Of a DNA stretch of 64,000 nt, positions 1 through 9,216 are shown piece after piece. The stretch spans positions 4,021,001 through 4,085,000 of the forward strand of contig OY282353.1 in assembly GCA_958295465.1 (NCBI GenBank), given 5' to 3'. Position numbers and translations under genes: made by a program. Positions within the stretch are counted from its first letter, which is position 1. Each line of letters starts with the position of its first letter. Source of the DNA: an uncultured Gammaproteobacteria bacterium. GTDB lineage: Bacteria; Pseudomonadota; Gammaproteobacteria; HK1. Below the pieces are notes generated by a model that made no database searches, was not told where the DNA came from, and saw only the letters and a list, made by a program, of their open reading frames with translations.

Positions 1-8
1 CGGGGAAG

Positions 9-17
9 TTATCCACA
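9..17 (+). promoter_or_regulatory. DnaA box upstream of nrdJa
   Basis: The nine bases TTATCCACA match the consensus DnaA box exactly. They lie about 40 bp upstream of the NrdR box pair and about 390 bp upstream of nrdJa. DnaA is known to control ribonucleotide reductase genes in enteric bacteria, so a role in replication-linked control of nrdJ is plausible. A single box can also occur by chance, and the sequence upstream of the window is not visible. Confidence 0.45.
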
Positions 18-57
18 GGTTTTGCCGTAGTGTCCACCGTCCTGTCCACCAATCGAT

Positions 58-105
58 ACACAATATCTTGGGTTTCACGAGTCGCTTGACTACCAGCACT
101 GGTGC
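58..105 (+). promoter_or_regulatory. Paired NrdR boxes upstream of nrdJa
   Basis: Positions 58-73 (ACACAATATCTTGGGT) match 14 of 16 positions of the palindromic NrdR box consensus ACACWATATATWGTGT. A degenerate second half-match lies at 90-105, keeping the AC..A half and the T.GTG half. The two sites start 32 bp apart, about three helical turns, which is the usual spacing of tandem NrdR boxes. NrdR is the ATP/dATP-sensing repressor of ribonucleotide reductase genes. The target gene is directly downstream, which supports the call. Confidence 0.72.
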
Positions 106-111
106 TATAGA
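86..111 (+). promoter_or_regulatory. Candidate promoter of nrdJab
   Basis: TTGACT (86-91) and the extended -10-like TGCTATAGA (103-111) lie in the only A+T-richer part of the upstream region. The 14-bp spacer is too short for a classical sigma-70 promoter, so the extended -10 motif would have to do most of the work. The second NrdR box (90-105) fills exactly this spacer, a sensible place for repression. Confidence 0.4.
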
Positions 112-400
112 CTCTCTCCGTCACCGGACGGGACGAACGCTTACAAGTTCAGCGGCCATTTCCGATTGTCCTGGCAGGCTGGCGCTGATCGGCGAGCCTC
201 TTCGACGCAGGGTGATCGGCTCCCCGTAGAACGGCACGCGCCGCCGGTCCGGGGCAGGCGGCACGGCCGGCTCCGTCCCCGGCAAGCGGAGGCACGGACA
301 CCGGGGACGCAGGCATCATCGGAGCCGTTCGACGGGAAGGAACATCGATGGCCATCGAGGCCGCTCGCACCGGCCGGTTATCCGGCAAGGGGACATGACG
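112..400 (+). other. Long leader before nrdJa, no gene seen
   Basis: About 285 nt separate the candidate promoter from the nrdJa start. No convincing coding frame is present. Because the downstream enzyme uses adenosylcobalamin I looked for a cobalamin riboswitch, but found no B12-box-like core. AAGGGGA at 387-393 is the ribosome binding site. Confidence 0.4.
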
Positions 401-2560
401 ATGAAGCTGGCTCGGCGGATCCATGTCGAAACGGAGGGCTCCGGTGTCGCCGAAATCCCTCTGCAGGCGGCATCGCTCGACATCTGGGACGGCAAGTACC
501 GCCTGAAGAAGCGCGACGGCGCGGTCGTGGATCGCGAGATCGACGAGACCTACCGCCGTGTCGCGCGTGCGATCGCCGACGTCGAGGCCACCGGCGAGCT
601 ACGCTCGTTCTGGTGCGAGCGCTTCCTGTGGGCGTTGCGACAAGGTGCGGTTCCGGCCGGGCGCATCGTGTCGAATGCGGGGGCGATGGAACACAAGCCG
701 GCGACGTCGACCATCAACTGCACCGTGTCCGGCACCATTCTCGACTCGATGAACGACATCCTGGACAAGGTCCACGAGGCCGGCCTCACCCTCAAGGCCG
801 GCTGCGGCATCGGATACGAATTCTCCACCCTGCGGCCCAAGGGCGCGTACGTCACCGGCGCCGGAGCGTACACGTCGGGACCGCTTTCGTTCATGGACAT
901 CTACGACCGGATGTGCTTCACCGTGTCATCGGCAGGTGGACGCAGGGGGGCGCAGATGGCCACCTTCGACGTCGGCCATCCCGACGTCCTCGATTTCATC
1001 CGCGTCAAACGAGAGGACGGGCGGCTCCGCCAGTTCAACCTCTCGCTGCTCATCACCCGCGAGTTCATGGAGGCGGTTCGCGACGACGCTCAGTGGAAGC
1101 TCGCGTTCCCGCTCATGCCGGTGGAGGTCGAGCACGACGGTGTCGATCTCGACGATCCGGAAGCGGTGGTGTGGCGAAGCTGGCCGGTGAACGACGGCTA
1201 CGTCACCAACCCCTTCGGAAAGGTTGCCTGCCGGGTGTATCGATCCGTGTGGGCTCGACGGATCTGGGACGCCATCATGTCGTCGACGTACGACTTCGCC
1301 GAGCCGGGGTTCATCCTGATCGACGAGATCAACGAGATGAACAACAACTGGTTCTGCGAAAACATCCGCGCGACCAACCCTTGCGGCGAACAACCCCTTC
1401 CGCCGTACGGCTCGTGCCTGCTCGGTTCGATCAACCTCACCCGGTTCGTGCTCGACCCGTTCACGGACCGCGCCCGCTTCGACTGGGAGACCTTCCGCGA
1501 GGTGGTCGCCGTCTTCACCCGGATGCTCGACAACGTCGTGGAGGTCAACGGACTTCCCCTCGATCCCCAGCGCGAGGAGATCATGCGCAAGCGACGCCAC
1601 GGGATGGGCTATCTGGGCCTGGGCTCGACCTTGACGATGCTGTGTCTGAAGTACGGCTCCGATGCGTCGATCGAGTTTACCGGGCAAGTGACGCGCGTGT
1701 TGGCGGTCACCGGCTGGAAGACCTCCCTCTCCCTCAGCCAGGAGAAGGGGCCGGCGCCGCTGATGGAGGAAACCTTCACGGTGACGGCGGAAATGCTCGC
1801 GAAACGCCCGGAAATGGCGCGGGACGGCTTGCGGGTCGGAGACCGGATCAAGGGCAGCCTGCTGCACGCGAGGTACAGCCGCTACATGCAACGGCTTGCC
1901 GAGATCGAGCCCGGGCTCGTCGACGCGCTCGCGGAGCAAGGCGCGCGATTCACCCATCATACGTCGATCGCTCCAACCGGCACGATCTCCCTTTCCCTCG
2001 CGAACAATGCGAGCAACGGGATCGAGCCGAGCTTCGCGCACCACTACTCCAGGAACGTCATTCGCGAAGGACGCAAGACGAAGGAGAAGATCGACGTGTT
2101 CTCCTTCGAGATGCTCGCCTACCGCGAGCTCGTCGATGCCCGGGCGATGCCCGGCGGCAATGGGGCTCACGCGCTCCCCGACTACTTCGTGACCGCCGAC
2201 GACATCACTCCCAGGCAGCACGTCGACGTCCAGGCCGCGGCGCAGCACTGGATCGACTCCTCGATCTCCAAGACCGCGAACGTTCCCACCGACTATCCGT
2301 ACGAAGATTTCAAGGACATCTATCTCCATGCCTTCGAACGGAACCTGAAAGGCTGCACGACGTTCCGTTTCAACCCGTCCGCATTCCAGGGGGTGCTCGT
2401 CAAGGAGAAGGATCTCGAGAATACGACCTATCGGTTCACGCTCGAGGATGGAACGGTCGTCGAAGCCAGAGGCAATGAAGATATCGAGTACGACGGCGAA
2501 GTTCACACCGCCGCGAATCTCTACGATGCAATCAAGGAGGGCTATTACGGCAAATTCTGA
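401..2560 (+). CDS. nrdJa: Adenosylcobalamin-dependent (class II) ribonucleotide reductase, catalytic part
   Basis: This 719-residue protein reduces ribonucleotides to deoxyribonucleotides using an adenosylcobalamin-generated thiyl radical, so it works with or without oxygen. The radical-site motif NPCGEQPLPPYGSC is present, with Asn326, Cys328 and Glu330 as the classical catalytic triad, and NCTVSG near Cys107 supplies one redox-active cysteine of the active site. The (beta/alpha)10 barrel core is complete. The C-terminal Cys-rich tail of one-chain class II enzymes is missing here and is encoded separately by the next gene, the split arrangement known as NrdJa/NrdJb in Pseudomonas aeruginosa. 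Start 401 is preferred over the ATG at 395 because AAGGGGA (387-393) is 7 nt from 401 but only 1 nt from 395. Expression is probably under NrdR. Confidence 0.93.
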   Translation: MKLARRIHVETEGSGVAEIPLQAASLDIWDGKYRLKKRDGAVVDREIDETYRRVARAIADVEATGELRSFWCERFLWALRQGAVPAGRIVSNAGAMEHKPATSTINCTVSGTILDSMNDILDKVHEAGLTLKAGCGIGYEFSTLRPKGAYVTGAGAYTSGPLSFMDIYDRMCFTVSSAGGRRGAQMATFDVGHPDVLDFIRVKREDGRLRQFNLSLLITREFMEAVRDDAQWKLAFPLMPVEVEHDGVDLDDPEAVVWRSWPVNDGYVTNPFGKVACRVYRSVWARRIWDAIMSSTYDFAEPGFILIDEINEMNNNWFCENIRATNPCGEQPLPPYGSCLLGSINLTRFVLDPFTDRARFDWETFREVVAVFTRMLDNVVEVNGLPLDPQREEIMRKRRHGMGYLGLGSTLTMLCLKYGSDASIEFTGQVTRVLAVTGWKTSLSLSQEKGPAPLMEETFTVTAEMLAKRPEMARDGLRVGDRIKGSLLHARYSRYMQRLAEIEPGLVDALAEQGARFTHHTSIAPTGTISLSLANNASNGIEPSFAHHYSRNVIREGRKTKEKIDVFSFEMLAYRELVDARAMPGGNGAHALPDYFVTADDITPRQHVDVQAAAQHWIDSSISKTANVPTDYPYEDFKDIYLHAFERNLKGCTTFRFNPSAFQGVLVKEKDLENTTYRFTLEDGTVVEARGNEDIEYDGEVHTAANLYDAIKEGYYGKF

Positions 2561-2798
2561 ATCCGGCGGCCTGTGCCACCGGACTCCGGACTCATCCAGC
2601 TTGTGAGAAGCACGTTTGGACCGGCGATGGGCTCGACCGTCCTTCCCGGAACCGGCGCGCGAAAAGCGCTTACGGATCGCGAGCGCGGGACAGGTTGCCG
2701 GACACCTCGGACGTTCGCAGTAGGGGATTCTGCGAATGGAGGCCGAGTTCCATCCATGTCCGCCGGAAAGGATGACTTCCACGCAAGAGGACAAGGCC

Positions 2799-3485
2799 AT
2801 GGCCATCAGGATCAACCAGAAGATCGTCGAGTACGGAATCGAGCCTCGGGAAGAGGCATCCGCCGCGCCGCCGTCCCGGCCCAAGGCGGACGTCATCCAG
2901 ATGCACGAGAAGATCGAGCGGCCCGAAACGCTGCTCGGCTCGACGTACAAGATCAAGACGCCGCTGTCGGATCACGCCCTCTACGTGACGATCAACGACG
3001 TGGTATTGAACGCGGGCACCGAGCATGAGCAGCGGCGTCCGTTCGAGATCTTCATCAACTCCAAGAACATGGAGCATTTCCAGTGGATCGTGGCGCTCAC
3101 GCGGATCGTATCGGCGGTATTCCGCAAGGGCGGAGACGTGACGTTCCTGGTCGAGGAACTGCGCTCGGTGTTCGACCCCCGCGGCGGATACTTCAAGAAG
3201 GGGGGGCGCTACATGCCGTCGCTGGTGGCCGAGATCGGCGATGCCATCGAAGCGCATATGCGCACGATCGGGTTGATCGAGGACGAGCCGCTCGACGAGG
3301 CTCGACGCCGGCTGGTCGAGGCGAAACGGGCGCGGTACAAGAGCGCGGTCCCCGCCGGCAATGCACCCCGGCCACGCACATTTCCCGAGGGCGCGCAGTT
3401 CTGCATGAAATGCCAGACGCAGGCGGTCACTCGAATGGACGGGTGCATGACCTGCCTCAACTGCGGCGATTCCAAATGCGGGTGA
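2799..3485 (+). CDS. nrdJb: Class II ribonucleotide reductase accessory subunit NrdJb (TSCPD-type)
   Basis: This 228-residue protein carries the C-terminal part of class II ribonucleotide reductases as a separate chain. The middle (about residues 45-135) resembles the TSCPD-type domain found at the end of one-chain NrdJ enzymes. The last 30 residues hold a Cys-rich tail with FCMKC, CMTCLNC and a terminal SKCG. Such cysteines pass electrons from thioredoxin-type donors to the active site. It lies 238 bp after nrdJa on the same strand and shares the terminator at 3675-3726. Start 2799 follows AAGAGG with an 8-nt spacer; in-frame starts at 2736 and 2772 have poorer sites. Confidence 0.88.
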   Translation: MAIRINQKIVEYGIEPREEASAAPPSRPKADVIQMHEKIERPETLLGSTYKIKTPLSDHALYVTINDVVLNAGTEHEQRRPFEIFINSKNMEHFQWIVALTRIVSAVFRKGGDVTFLVEELRSVFDPRGGYFKKGGRYMPSLVAEIGDAIEAHMRTIGLIEDEPLDEARRRLVEAKRARYKSAVPAGNAPRPRTFPEGAQFCMKCQTQAVTRMDGCMTCLNCGDSKCG

Positions 3486-3674
3486 GCATCACCGGCACCG
3501 CCGTTCGATCCCGGATTCCCTTCATGAAGGGAAGGGGCGAGGGTCCGGGAGAGCGAACGGGTGTGTGTGGGCGGACGCGCCCCGGATCGTTGCAACGGCG
3601 AACACGCACGCGGCCTTGTACATGGCTGCATCAGGTGTCGTGACGGGCGCCGACCAGGATGTCGGCACTGACAT

Positions 3675-3726
3675 CCACCGGGTATCGGACGGCTCTGGCC
3701 GAGCCGGTGCCCGGTGGATCTTTTTT
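3675..3726 (+). terminator. Rho-independent terminator of nrdJab
   Basis: CCACCGGG (3675-3682) pairs with CCCGGTGG (3710-3717), and inside it CGGCTC (3690-3695) pairs with GAGCCG (3701-3706). Six T residues follow at 3721-3726. The T-run lies on the plus-strand side, so it terminates the nrdJab transcript; it sits just beyond the mtaB stop codon, where the two transcripts converge. Confidence 0.85.
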
Positions 3727-3742
3727 CCCGTTGCGTGATGGT

Positions 3743-5104
3743 TCATTCGACACAGCGACCCCCGGCCGACACGTCCGCTCCCGCCCGATGTCGGGCGGAA
3801 ACGCAGGCCCCGGTCAGGCCGTTGTCGTCCAATCCGGTGATCTCCACCGGTTCGATGCGCGCGTCCCCTGCCCCTTTCCCGAGGTCGACCCTCAGGTAAT
3901 TGTCGGTCCATCCCCCGATGCGGGCCGCACCGCCGTGCCGCGACGGCTCGATGAGCACCTCGACGATCCGTCCCACGTGCTGCCGTGCGAAGCGGCGGTG
4001 CTTCTCGGCCGAGAGCCGCTTCAACGCGCGGGTACGGCGCTTCCTGATCTCTCCCGGCACCTCGCCGGGGAAATGCTCCGCCTCGGAGCCGGGGCGCGGC
4101 GAGTACGTGAAGGCGTGGACGTAGGTGATGGGGAGCTTTTCGACGTGCTCGAAGGTACGGAGGAAGTCCTCGTCGGTCTCTCCGGGGAAGCCGCAGATGA
4201 CGTCCGTTCCGATTCCGCAGTCCGGCACGCGCTCGGCGATACGGGTGACGAGGCTTGCGAACTCCTCGGCGCGGTACCGCCGCTTCATCCGCGTGAGCAC
4301 CGCGTCGCTGCCGCTCTGGAAGGGGATGTGGAAGTGCCGCGCGAACTTCGGGGATTCGGCCATCAGGGTGATGACGTCGTCGCCGAGGGACGCGGGCTCG
4401 ACCGAGCTGAGCCGGAAGCGCTCCACGCCCTCGACGTCCAGGATGCGCTCGATCAGAGCGGGCAGCAGGCGCCGCCCCTCGGGGAGATCGAGCCCGTAGT
4501 CGCCGATATGCACTCCCGTGAGGACCACCTCGACGTATCCGGCGTCGACCAGCCGGCGCACCTGATCGAGCACGCTCGCCAAGGTACGGCTCCGCGAGGC
4601 GCCACGCGTCTGGGGGACGATGCAGAACGTGCAGGATTCGTTACAGCCTTCCTGCACCTTGACGAACGCCCGGCTGTGCTCGGCCATCTCGGTGATCGGC
4701 ACGTCCAGGAAGCTCCTTGCGGTGGAGATCGGTGACACCGCCACGATCGGGGGGCCGTCCCCGATGCCGTCGATGAGCTCCGCGACCCGGGCGCGGTCCG
4801 CCGCCCCCACCACCAGCGCGACCCCTGGCAACGCCGCCAGCTCCCCCGGCGCGCGCTGGGCGTAGCAGCCGGTCACCACGATCTTCGCGGCCGGGTGCTC
4901 GGCGTTGATCCGCCGGATCGCCTTGCGCGCGGTGGCGTCGGCCCGCGCGGTCACGCTGCACGTATTCACCACGTAGACATCGGCGGCCTCGTGCAGGCCG
5001 GCCGTCTCGCCGCCACCCCTCTCCTCGACGAGGGTGCGGATCGCCTCGGTGTCGTACTGGTTCAGCCGGCACCCGAAGGTGCGGTACGCGATGCGCCTGT
5101 TCAT
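3743..5104 (-). CDS. mtaB: tRNA (N6-threonylcarbamoyladenosine(37)-C2)-methylthiotransferase MtaB
   Basis: This radical-SAM methylthiotransferase adds a methylthio group to t6A at position 37 of ANN-decoding tRNAs. The N-terminal UPF0004 domain shows its three cluster cysteines (GCRLNQYDTE, NTCSVT, GCYAQR). The radical-SAM domain has CNESCTFC (the CxxxCxxC motif) near residue 157, and a TRAM-like tail follows residue 375. The 453-residue length fits the MtaB branch, and the Gly-Cys-Arg-Leu-Asn start is more typical of MtaB than of MiaB or RimO. Start ATG 5104 begins directly with the conserved strand (NRRIAYRTFGC); a long upstream in-frame extension looks non-coding. It lies 276 bp after tilS on the same strand. 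Confidence 0.88.
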   Translation of the reverse strand: MNRRIAYRTFGCRLNQYDTEAIRTLVEERGGGETAGLHEAADVYVVNTCSVTARADATARKAIRRINAEHPAAKIVVTGCYAQRAPGELAALPGVALVVGAADRARVAELIDGIGDGPPIVAVSPISTARSFLDVPITEMAEHSRAFVKVQEGCNESCTFCIVPQTRGASRSRTLASVLDQVRRLVDAGYVEVVLTGVHIGDYGLDLPEGRRLLPALIERILDVEGVERFRLSSVEPASLGDDVITLMAESPKFARHFHIPFQSGSDAVLTRMKRRYRAEEFASLVTRIAERVPDCGIGTDVICGFPGETDEDFLRTFEHVEKLPITYVHAFTYSPRPGSEAEHFPGEVPGEIRKRRTRALKRLSAEKHRRFARQHVGRIVEVLIEPSRHGGAARIGGWTDNYLRVDLGKGAGDARIEPVEITGLDDNGLTGACVSARHRAGADVSAGGRCVE

Positions 5105-5380
5105 GATCCGGTCCGGGAGCCGCGCGGCCTGCCGCGACGTGATTCTAACCCTTCCCCGGCGCGGTATCGTCGTGCCGCCGGCAGGCTCCCCCGCATCATC
5201 TCCGGGCGGTCCGCGCTTCAAGTGGTGGCAGGCACGGTCCATACGGAACGGCGCAAGGTGGCTGACGGGGTTCGAGGACGAAACCGCTTCGGAACGACTC
5301 CGATATCGGCGACCATCCGACGCCCCCGAGGCCGCCACGAGGCTCGGGGCGTTCCGGCATACCGCTCTCGGGCTTCCCTT

Positions 5381-6826
5381 TCAGACGTCTCCGGGCCGCG
5401 GAGTCCACACGACGCGCCACCCCGGTGCTCCCGGCGCCGCCGCGAGCCGGGGGGCGATCCACTCCGAACCGATGGCCGCGAGCACCCCGTCCACATACAC
5501 GAGGGGGATGCGGCCGCGCTCCCAGGGAGGGATCCCGAGCTGCTGAAAGCGTTTCCTGAGCGAGCGCACCCGTCCCGCCGGCCCCTCGACTCCCTCGGCT
5601 TGTCCATGACGATCCTTGTCCGATTTCGAGCACCCGTGCGCCCGCGGAGCTCCCCTGCCGCGGAACCGCACCACGATTTCCGCGTTGCGAACCGCATCGT
5701 CGAGCCCTCCGTCACGACAGCAGGCCCACGCGAGGCGTCCGTGGTCGAACGTAAGGGTTTCCGGGATCGTCCACCGGCGAGCGGTCTCCGGGACCGCGGG
5801 ACGGTCCCACGGCACGATCCGGACACCTCCCCGGTAGCGCCGGACTTCGACGTCTCCGAGTCTCACGCACGGCTGCGCTTCCGGCCCCGCCCCGATGACC
5901 CCGTGGACGATCTGCTCGATCCGGCGCACTCCCGGCGTCGCGATCCCCCGGGCTCTCAACCAGGCGGCGACGGCGTTGCGCCGCCGCATCGGTTCGAGGG
6001 CTGCGACCGCCACGGCGTCGAGCGTGCCGGCGTGTACGCCGCCGGCCGGCGCGAGGTCGATCGCGGCCAGTGCGCCCAGCAGCTCGGCGGACTCCCGGCC
6101 GAGCGCTGCGGTGCGCGCCAGCGCCGCCCGCGCCCCCGGCCATCGCATCTCGATGACGGGCATCACTTCCCGGCGCAACACCGCTCGTGCGAAGCGTTGG
6201 TCCTCGTTCGCGGGATCGCGAATCAGCGGGAATCCGGTCTCCCGGGCGTAGGCATGCAACGCCGCGCGGGGAACGTCGCGAACCGGCCGTGCCACGATCC
6301 CCTCACCCTGGCGCCGCTCCCGGGGGATCCCCGCGAGGCCCCGGGGACCCGCGCCGCGCAGCAGGTTCAACAGGACCGTCTCGACGTGGTCGTCCTCGGA
6401 ATGGGCAGTACAGAGCACATCCCCGGGTGAGAGGAAGCGATCGAACGCCTCGTACCGGGCCGCGCGCGCCGCTCCTTCGTCGCCGCGTCCGCCGGCATTC
6501 GCCCGAGCACCGGCATCGAGCACCGTCAGGTCGACCGCAAGCCGGCGGCAGACTTCCGCGCACCGGCGCGCCCACCGCCCCGAATCGAGATGAAGGCGAT
6601 GGTCGACGTGGAGGGCGTGCAGGCGCAGGCAGCCGTCCTGCCCCGCTCCGCCGGACGTGTCCTGTCGCACCCGGACGAACATATGGAGCAGCGCCAGCGA
6701 ATCCGCGCCTCCGCTGTAGGCGACGACGAAACGGGTGTCCGGGGGGAACCGGGCGGCGAACTCGGCGATCAGCCCCGGCCCGAAGCGTCCGGTCGTGTCC
6801 TTGCCGCCTCGGCGGCGCCGTTCCAT
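5381..6826 (-). CDS. tilS: tRNA(Ile)-lysidine synthase
   Basis: TilS ligates lysine to C34 of the AUA-reading tRNA(Ile), changing its codon and amino-acid identity; the gene is essential in most bacteria. The PP-loop motif AYSGGADSLALLHM lies near residue 47, where SGGxDS binds ATP. A central tRNA-binding segment follows, and the C-terminal TilS domain ends with GIPPWERGRIPLVYV and a final WIAP-type strand. Length 481 fits the proteobacterial long form. ATG 6826 was chosen because the open frame upstream of it is arginine-rich, overlaps ppsR and has no family similarity. It starts 19 nt after the ppsR stop codon, so ppsR and tilS are probably co-transcribed. Confidence 0.9.
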   Translation of the reverse strand: MERRRRGGKDTTGRFGPGLIAEFAARFPPDTRFVVAYSGGADSLALLHMFVRVRQDTSGGAGQDGCLRLHALHVDHRLHLDSGRWARRCAEVCRRLAVDLTVLDAGARANAGGRGDEGAARAARYEAFDRFLSPGDVLCTAHSEDDHVETVLLNLLRGAGPRGLAGIPRERRQGEGIVARPVRDVPRAALHAYARETGFPLIRDPANEDQRFARAVLRREVMPVIEMRWPGARAALARTAALGRESAELLGALAAIDLAPAGGVHAGTLDAVAVAALEPMRRRNAVAAWLRARGIATPGVRRIEQIVHGVIGAGPEAQPCVRLGDVEVRRYRGGVRIVPWDRPAVPETARRWTIPETLTFDHGRLAWACCRDGGLDDAVRNAEIVVRFRGRGAPRAHGCSKSDKDRHGQAEGVEGPAGRVRSLRKRFQQLGIPPWERGRIPLVYVDGVLAAIGSEWIAPRLAAAPGAPGWRVVWTPRPGDV

Positions 6827-6845
6827 CGCACCCGCGCGGCCCGAC

Positions 6846-7679
6846 TCAGTAGGCGTGCCGGCGCAGTCCCGTGCGCAGCAGCACGCGTGACGCGATCTCC
6901 TCGACCGACGCGGCGCTCGTATCGAGGGACGGGATCCCGTGGTGCGCGAACAGCGCCTCCGCTTCACGGACTTCCGTACGGCAACGCGACGGCGATGAGT
7001 ACGCGGTGCCCGGTCGCCGTTCGGAGCGGATCGTCCGCAGCCGTTCCGGATCGATGGTGAGGCCGAACAGCCTCGTGCGATTGTCGAGCAGTGGGGAAGG
7101 GAGCGCTGCCCGGGACAGGACTTCGTCGGTGAGGGGATAGTTCGCGGTCCTGATGCCGAACTGCATCGCGAGGTAGACGCAGGTCGGCGTCTTTCCGGAG
7201 CGGGATACGCCGATCAGGATGACCTCGGCGTCCTCGTAGTTCCGCGTGCCGGCGCCGTCGTCATGGTTGATCGCGAACTCGACGGCGCCGATCCGATCCG
7301 CGTAGGACGCCTTGTCGGTGACGGCATGAAAGCGGCCCAGGGCGTGGCTCGATCCGACGTGCAGCTCCTGCTCCAGGGTCCCGATGAACGCCTGGAAGAT
7401 ATCGAGGACGAGCGCGTTGCTGCGCGAGAGGATCTTGCGCAGCCCCGAATCGGCAAGGGTGCTGAAGACGATTGGGCGATCGCGATCCTCGCCCACGGCC
7501 GCGTCGACTCGCGCGGCGACCTCGACGGCTTGCGCTTCATCGGTGACGAAGGGGATCGTGGCGGTGACGAACTCCACGTGATCGAACTGACTGAGCAGGG
7601 CGTTCCCGAGCGTCTCGACGGTAATCCCGGTACTGTCGGACACGAAGAACACGTGCCGGTGGACCGGTTCGGGATTCAT
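6846..7679 (-). CDS. ppsR: Phosphoenolpyruvate synthase regulatory protein (kinase/pyrophosphorylase)
   Basis: PpsR is a bifunctional ADP-dependent Thr kinase and phosphate-dependent pyrophosphorylase that switches PEP synthase off and on. The protein is 277 residues, the length of E. coli PpsR (YdiA). It begins with [24 protein letters not shown], shown here only as family-typical, and has the P-loop-like motif [15 protein letters not shown] near residue 150. Its ATG (7679-7677) overlaps the glmM stop in an ATGA junction, so it is probably translationally coupled to glmM. No PEP synthase gene is in the window. Confidence 0.92.
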   Translation of the reverse strand: MNPEPVHRHVFFVSDSTGITVETLGNALLSQFDHVEFVTATIPFVTDEAQAVEVAARVDAAVGEDRDRPIVFSTLADSGLRKILSRSNALVLDIFQAFIGTLEQELHVGSSHALGRFHAVTDKASYADRIGAVEFAINHDDGAGTRNYEDAEVILIGVSRSGKTPTCVYLAMQFGIRTANYPLTDEVLSRAALPSPLLDNRTRLFGLTIDPERLRTIRSERRPGTAYSSPSRCRTEVREAEALFAHHGIPSLDTSAASVEEIASRVLLRTGLRRHAY

Positions 7680-9025
7680 GATCCCATGAGCCGATCGGAA
7701 GCGATCCCGGCGAGATCGTCGGCGAGACGCTCGACCTCGGTGCGCACGGCACCCTCGACCATGATCCGCACCACCGGCTCGGTCCCCGACGGCCGCACCA
7801 GCACCCGCCCGCCGTCGCCGAGCGCCGCCCGCGCCGCGGCAAGCGCGTCCCGGAACGCGGTGTTCGAACCGGGATCGACGTGCCTCGCGGCCGGGACGTT
7901 GCGCAACGCCTGCGGATACTTCGACATGTCCCGCTTCGCATCGGCCAGCGTCCGTCCCGACTGGACCAGTATCCGGAGAACCTGGAGGGCGGAAACGATC
8001 CCGTCCCCGGTGGTGGTGCGATCCAGGCAGATGATGTGCCCCGACGCCTCGCCGCCGATCGCGGAGCCGTGCTTGTACATCAACTCCAGCACGTAGCGGT
8101 CGCCGACTCGCGCGCGGCACAGCCCGATCCCCCGCGAGCATAGTGCCTCCTCGAGCCCGAGATTCGACATCTCGGTCCCGACCACCGGCCCGGCGAGCTG
8201 CCCGTCGGCATGGCGGGCTGCGGCGATGATGAAGAGGAGCTCGTCCCCGTCCACCACCTCCCCTCCGGCATCCACCATCACCACCCGGTCGCCGTCGCCG
8301 TCGAACGCGATGCCGAGATCCGCGCGGCTGTCCCGTACCGCCTTGCACAGCGCGCCCGGCGCGACCACGCCGAAGCCGTCGTTGATGTTCAGGCCGTCGG
8401 GCGCGCAGCCGATCGGGATCACCTCGGCGCCGAGCTCCGAAAACACGCTCGGCGCGACGTGGTAGGTGGCACCGTGGGCGCAGTCGACGGCGATCCTGAG
8501 TCCGTGGAGATCCAGGCCGGACGACACCGTGCTCTTGCAGAACTCGATGTACCGGCCCGCCGCGTCGCCGACCCTGACCGCCTTGCCGATGTCGGTGCTG
8601 CCAGCCGTCTCCATCGCCGAATCGATCGCCTTTTCGATCTCCAGCTCGGCGTCGTCGGACAGCTTGGCGCCGTCCCCGGAGAAGAACTTGACGCCGTTGT
8701 CGGAGTAGGAGTTGTGGGAGGCGCTGATCACGATGCCCGCCGTCGCATGCAGGGTGCGGGTCAGGTAGGCCACTGCGGGCGTCGGGATCGGCCCGAGCAG
8801 CATGACGTCCGTCCCCGCCGCAGTGAGTCCGGCCTCCAGCGCGGATTCGAACATGTAGCCCGAGATCCGCGTGTCCTTGCCGATGATGACCTTCCCGTGA
8901 CCGCCGCCGGCCAGCACGGACCCGGCCGCCCAGCCGAGCTTGAGGATGAAATCCACGGTGATCGGTGATCGGCCGACCTCGCCGCGGATCCCGTCGGTGC
9001 CGAAGTATTTCCTGGTCCCGGTCAT
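7676..9025 (-). CDS. glmM: Phosphoglucosamine mutase
   Basis: GlmM converts glucosamine-6-phosphate to glucosamine-1-phosphate for UDP-GlcNAc, the precursor of peptidoglycan and lipopolysaccharide. Visible motifs are the N-terminal [10 protein letters not shown], the active-site loop ISASHN with the phospho-serine near residue 103, the metal-binding DGDGDR loop, the sugar-binding GEASGH and the phosphate-binding [12 protein letters not shown] near the C-terminus. The length of 449 residues is normal. It lies 191 bp downstream of ftsH, the usual proteobacterial neighbour, but folP, which often sits between them, is absent. Confidence 0.95.
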   Translation of the reverse strand: MTGTRKYFGTDGIRGEVGRSPITVDFILKLGWAAGSVLAGGGHGKVIIGKDTRISGYMFESALEAGLTAAGTDVMLLGPIPTPAVAYLTRTLHATAGIVISASHNSYSDNGVKFFSGDGAKLSDDAELEIEKAIDSAMETAGSTDIGKAVRVGDAAGRYIEFCKSTVSSGLDLHGLRIAVDCAHGATYHVAPSVFSELGAEVIPIGCAPDGLNINDGFGVVAPGALCKAVRDSRADLGIAFDGDGDRVVMVDAGGEVVDGDELLFIIAAARHADGQLAGPVVGTEMSNLGLEEALCSRGIGLCRARVGDRYVLELMYKHGSAIGGEASGHIICLDRTTTGDGIVSALQVLRILVQSGRTLADAKRDMSKYPQALRNVPAARHVDPGSNTAFRDALAAARAALGDGGRVLVRPSGTEPVVRIMVEGAVRTEVERLADDLAGIASDRLMGS

Positions 9026-9216
9026 CGCCGCGCCACCGCTGTCTCAATCCGGTACGACGACGTGCGGCGGCACGCCGCAGCCCGTCCGGCGTTCGTCATC
9101 GGTTCGGACGCCCGGCCCGGGCGACTCTCGGGAAGGGGCGCCCTTCCGGGCCACGACGTCATCCGCGATGGCAGGAAACGATCGGAGCAGAACGCTGTCC
9201 GGAGGTGTGCCGGCGA

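Noticed and set aside
112..400. Cobalamin riboswitch in the nrdJa leader
   Set aside because: A leader of suitable length before a B12-dependent enzyme is suggestive, but I found no B12-box-like conserved core.
926..2956. 676-codon minus-strand frame over nrdJa
   Set aside because: It is antisense to a well-conserved catalytic gene, shows no recognisable domain and reflects GC-rich codon bias.
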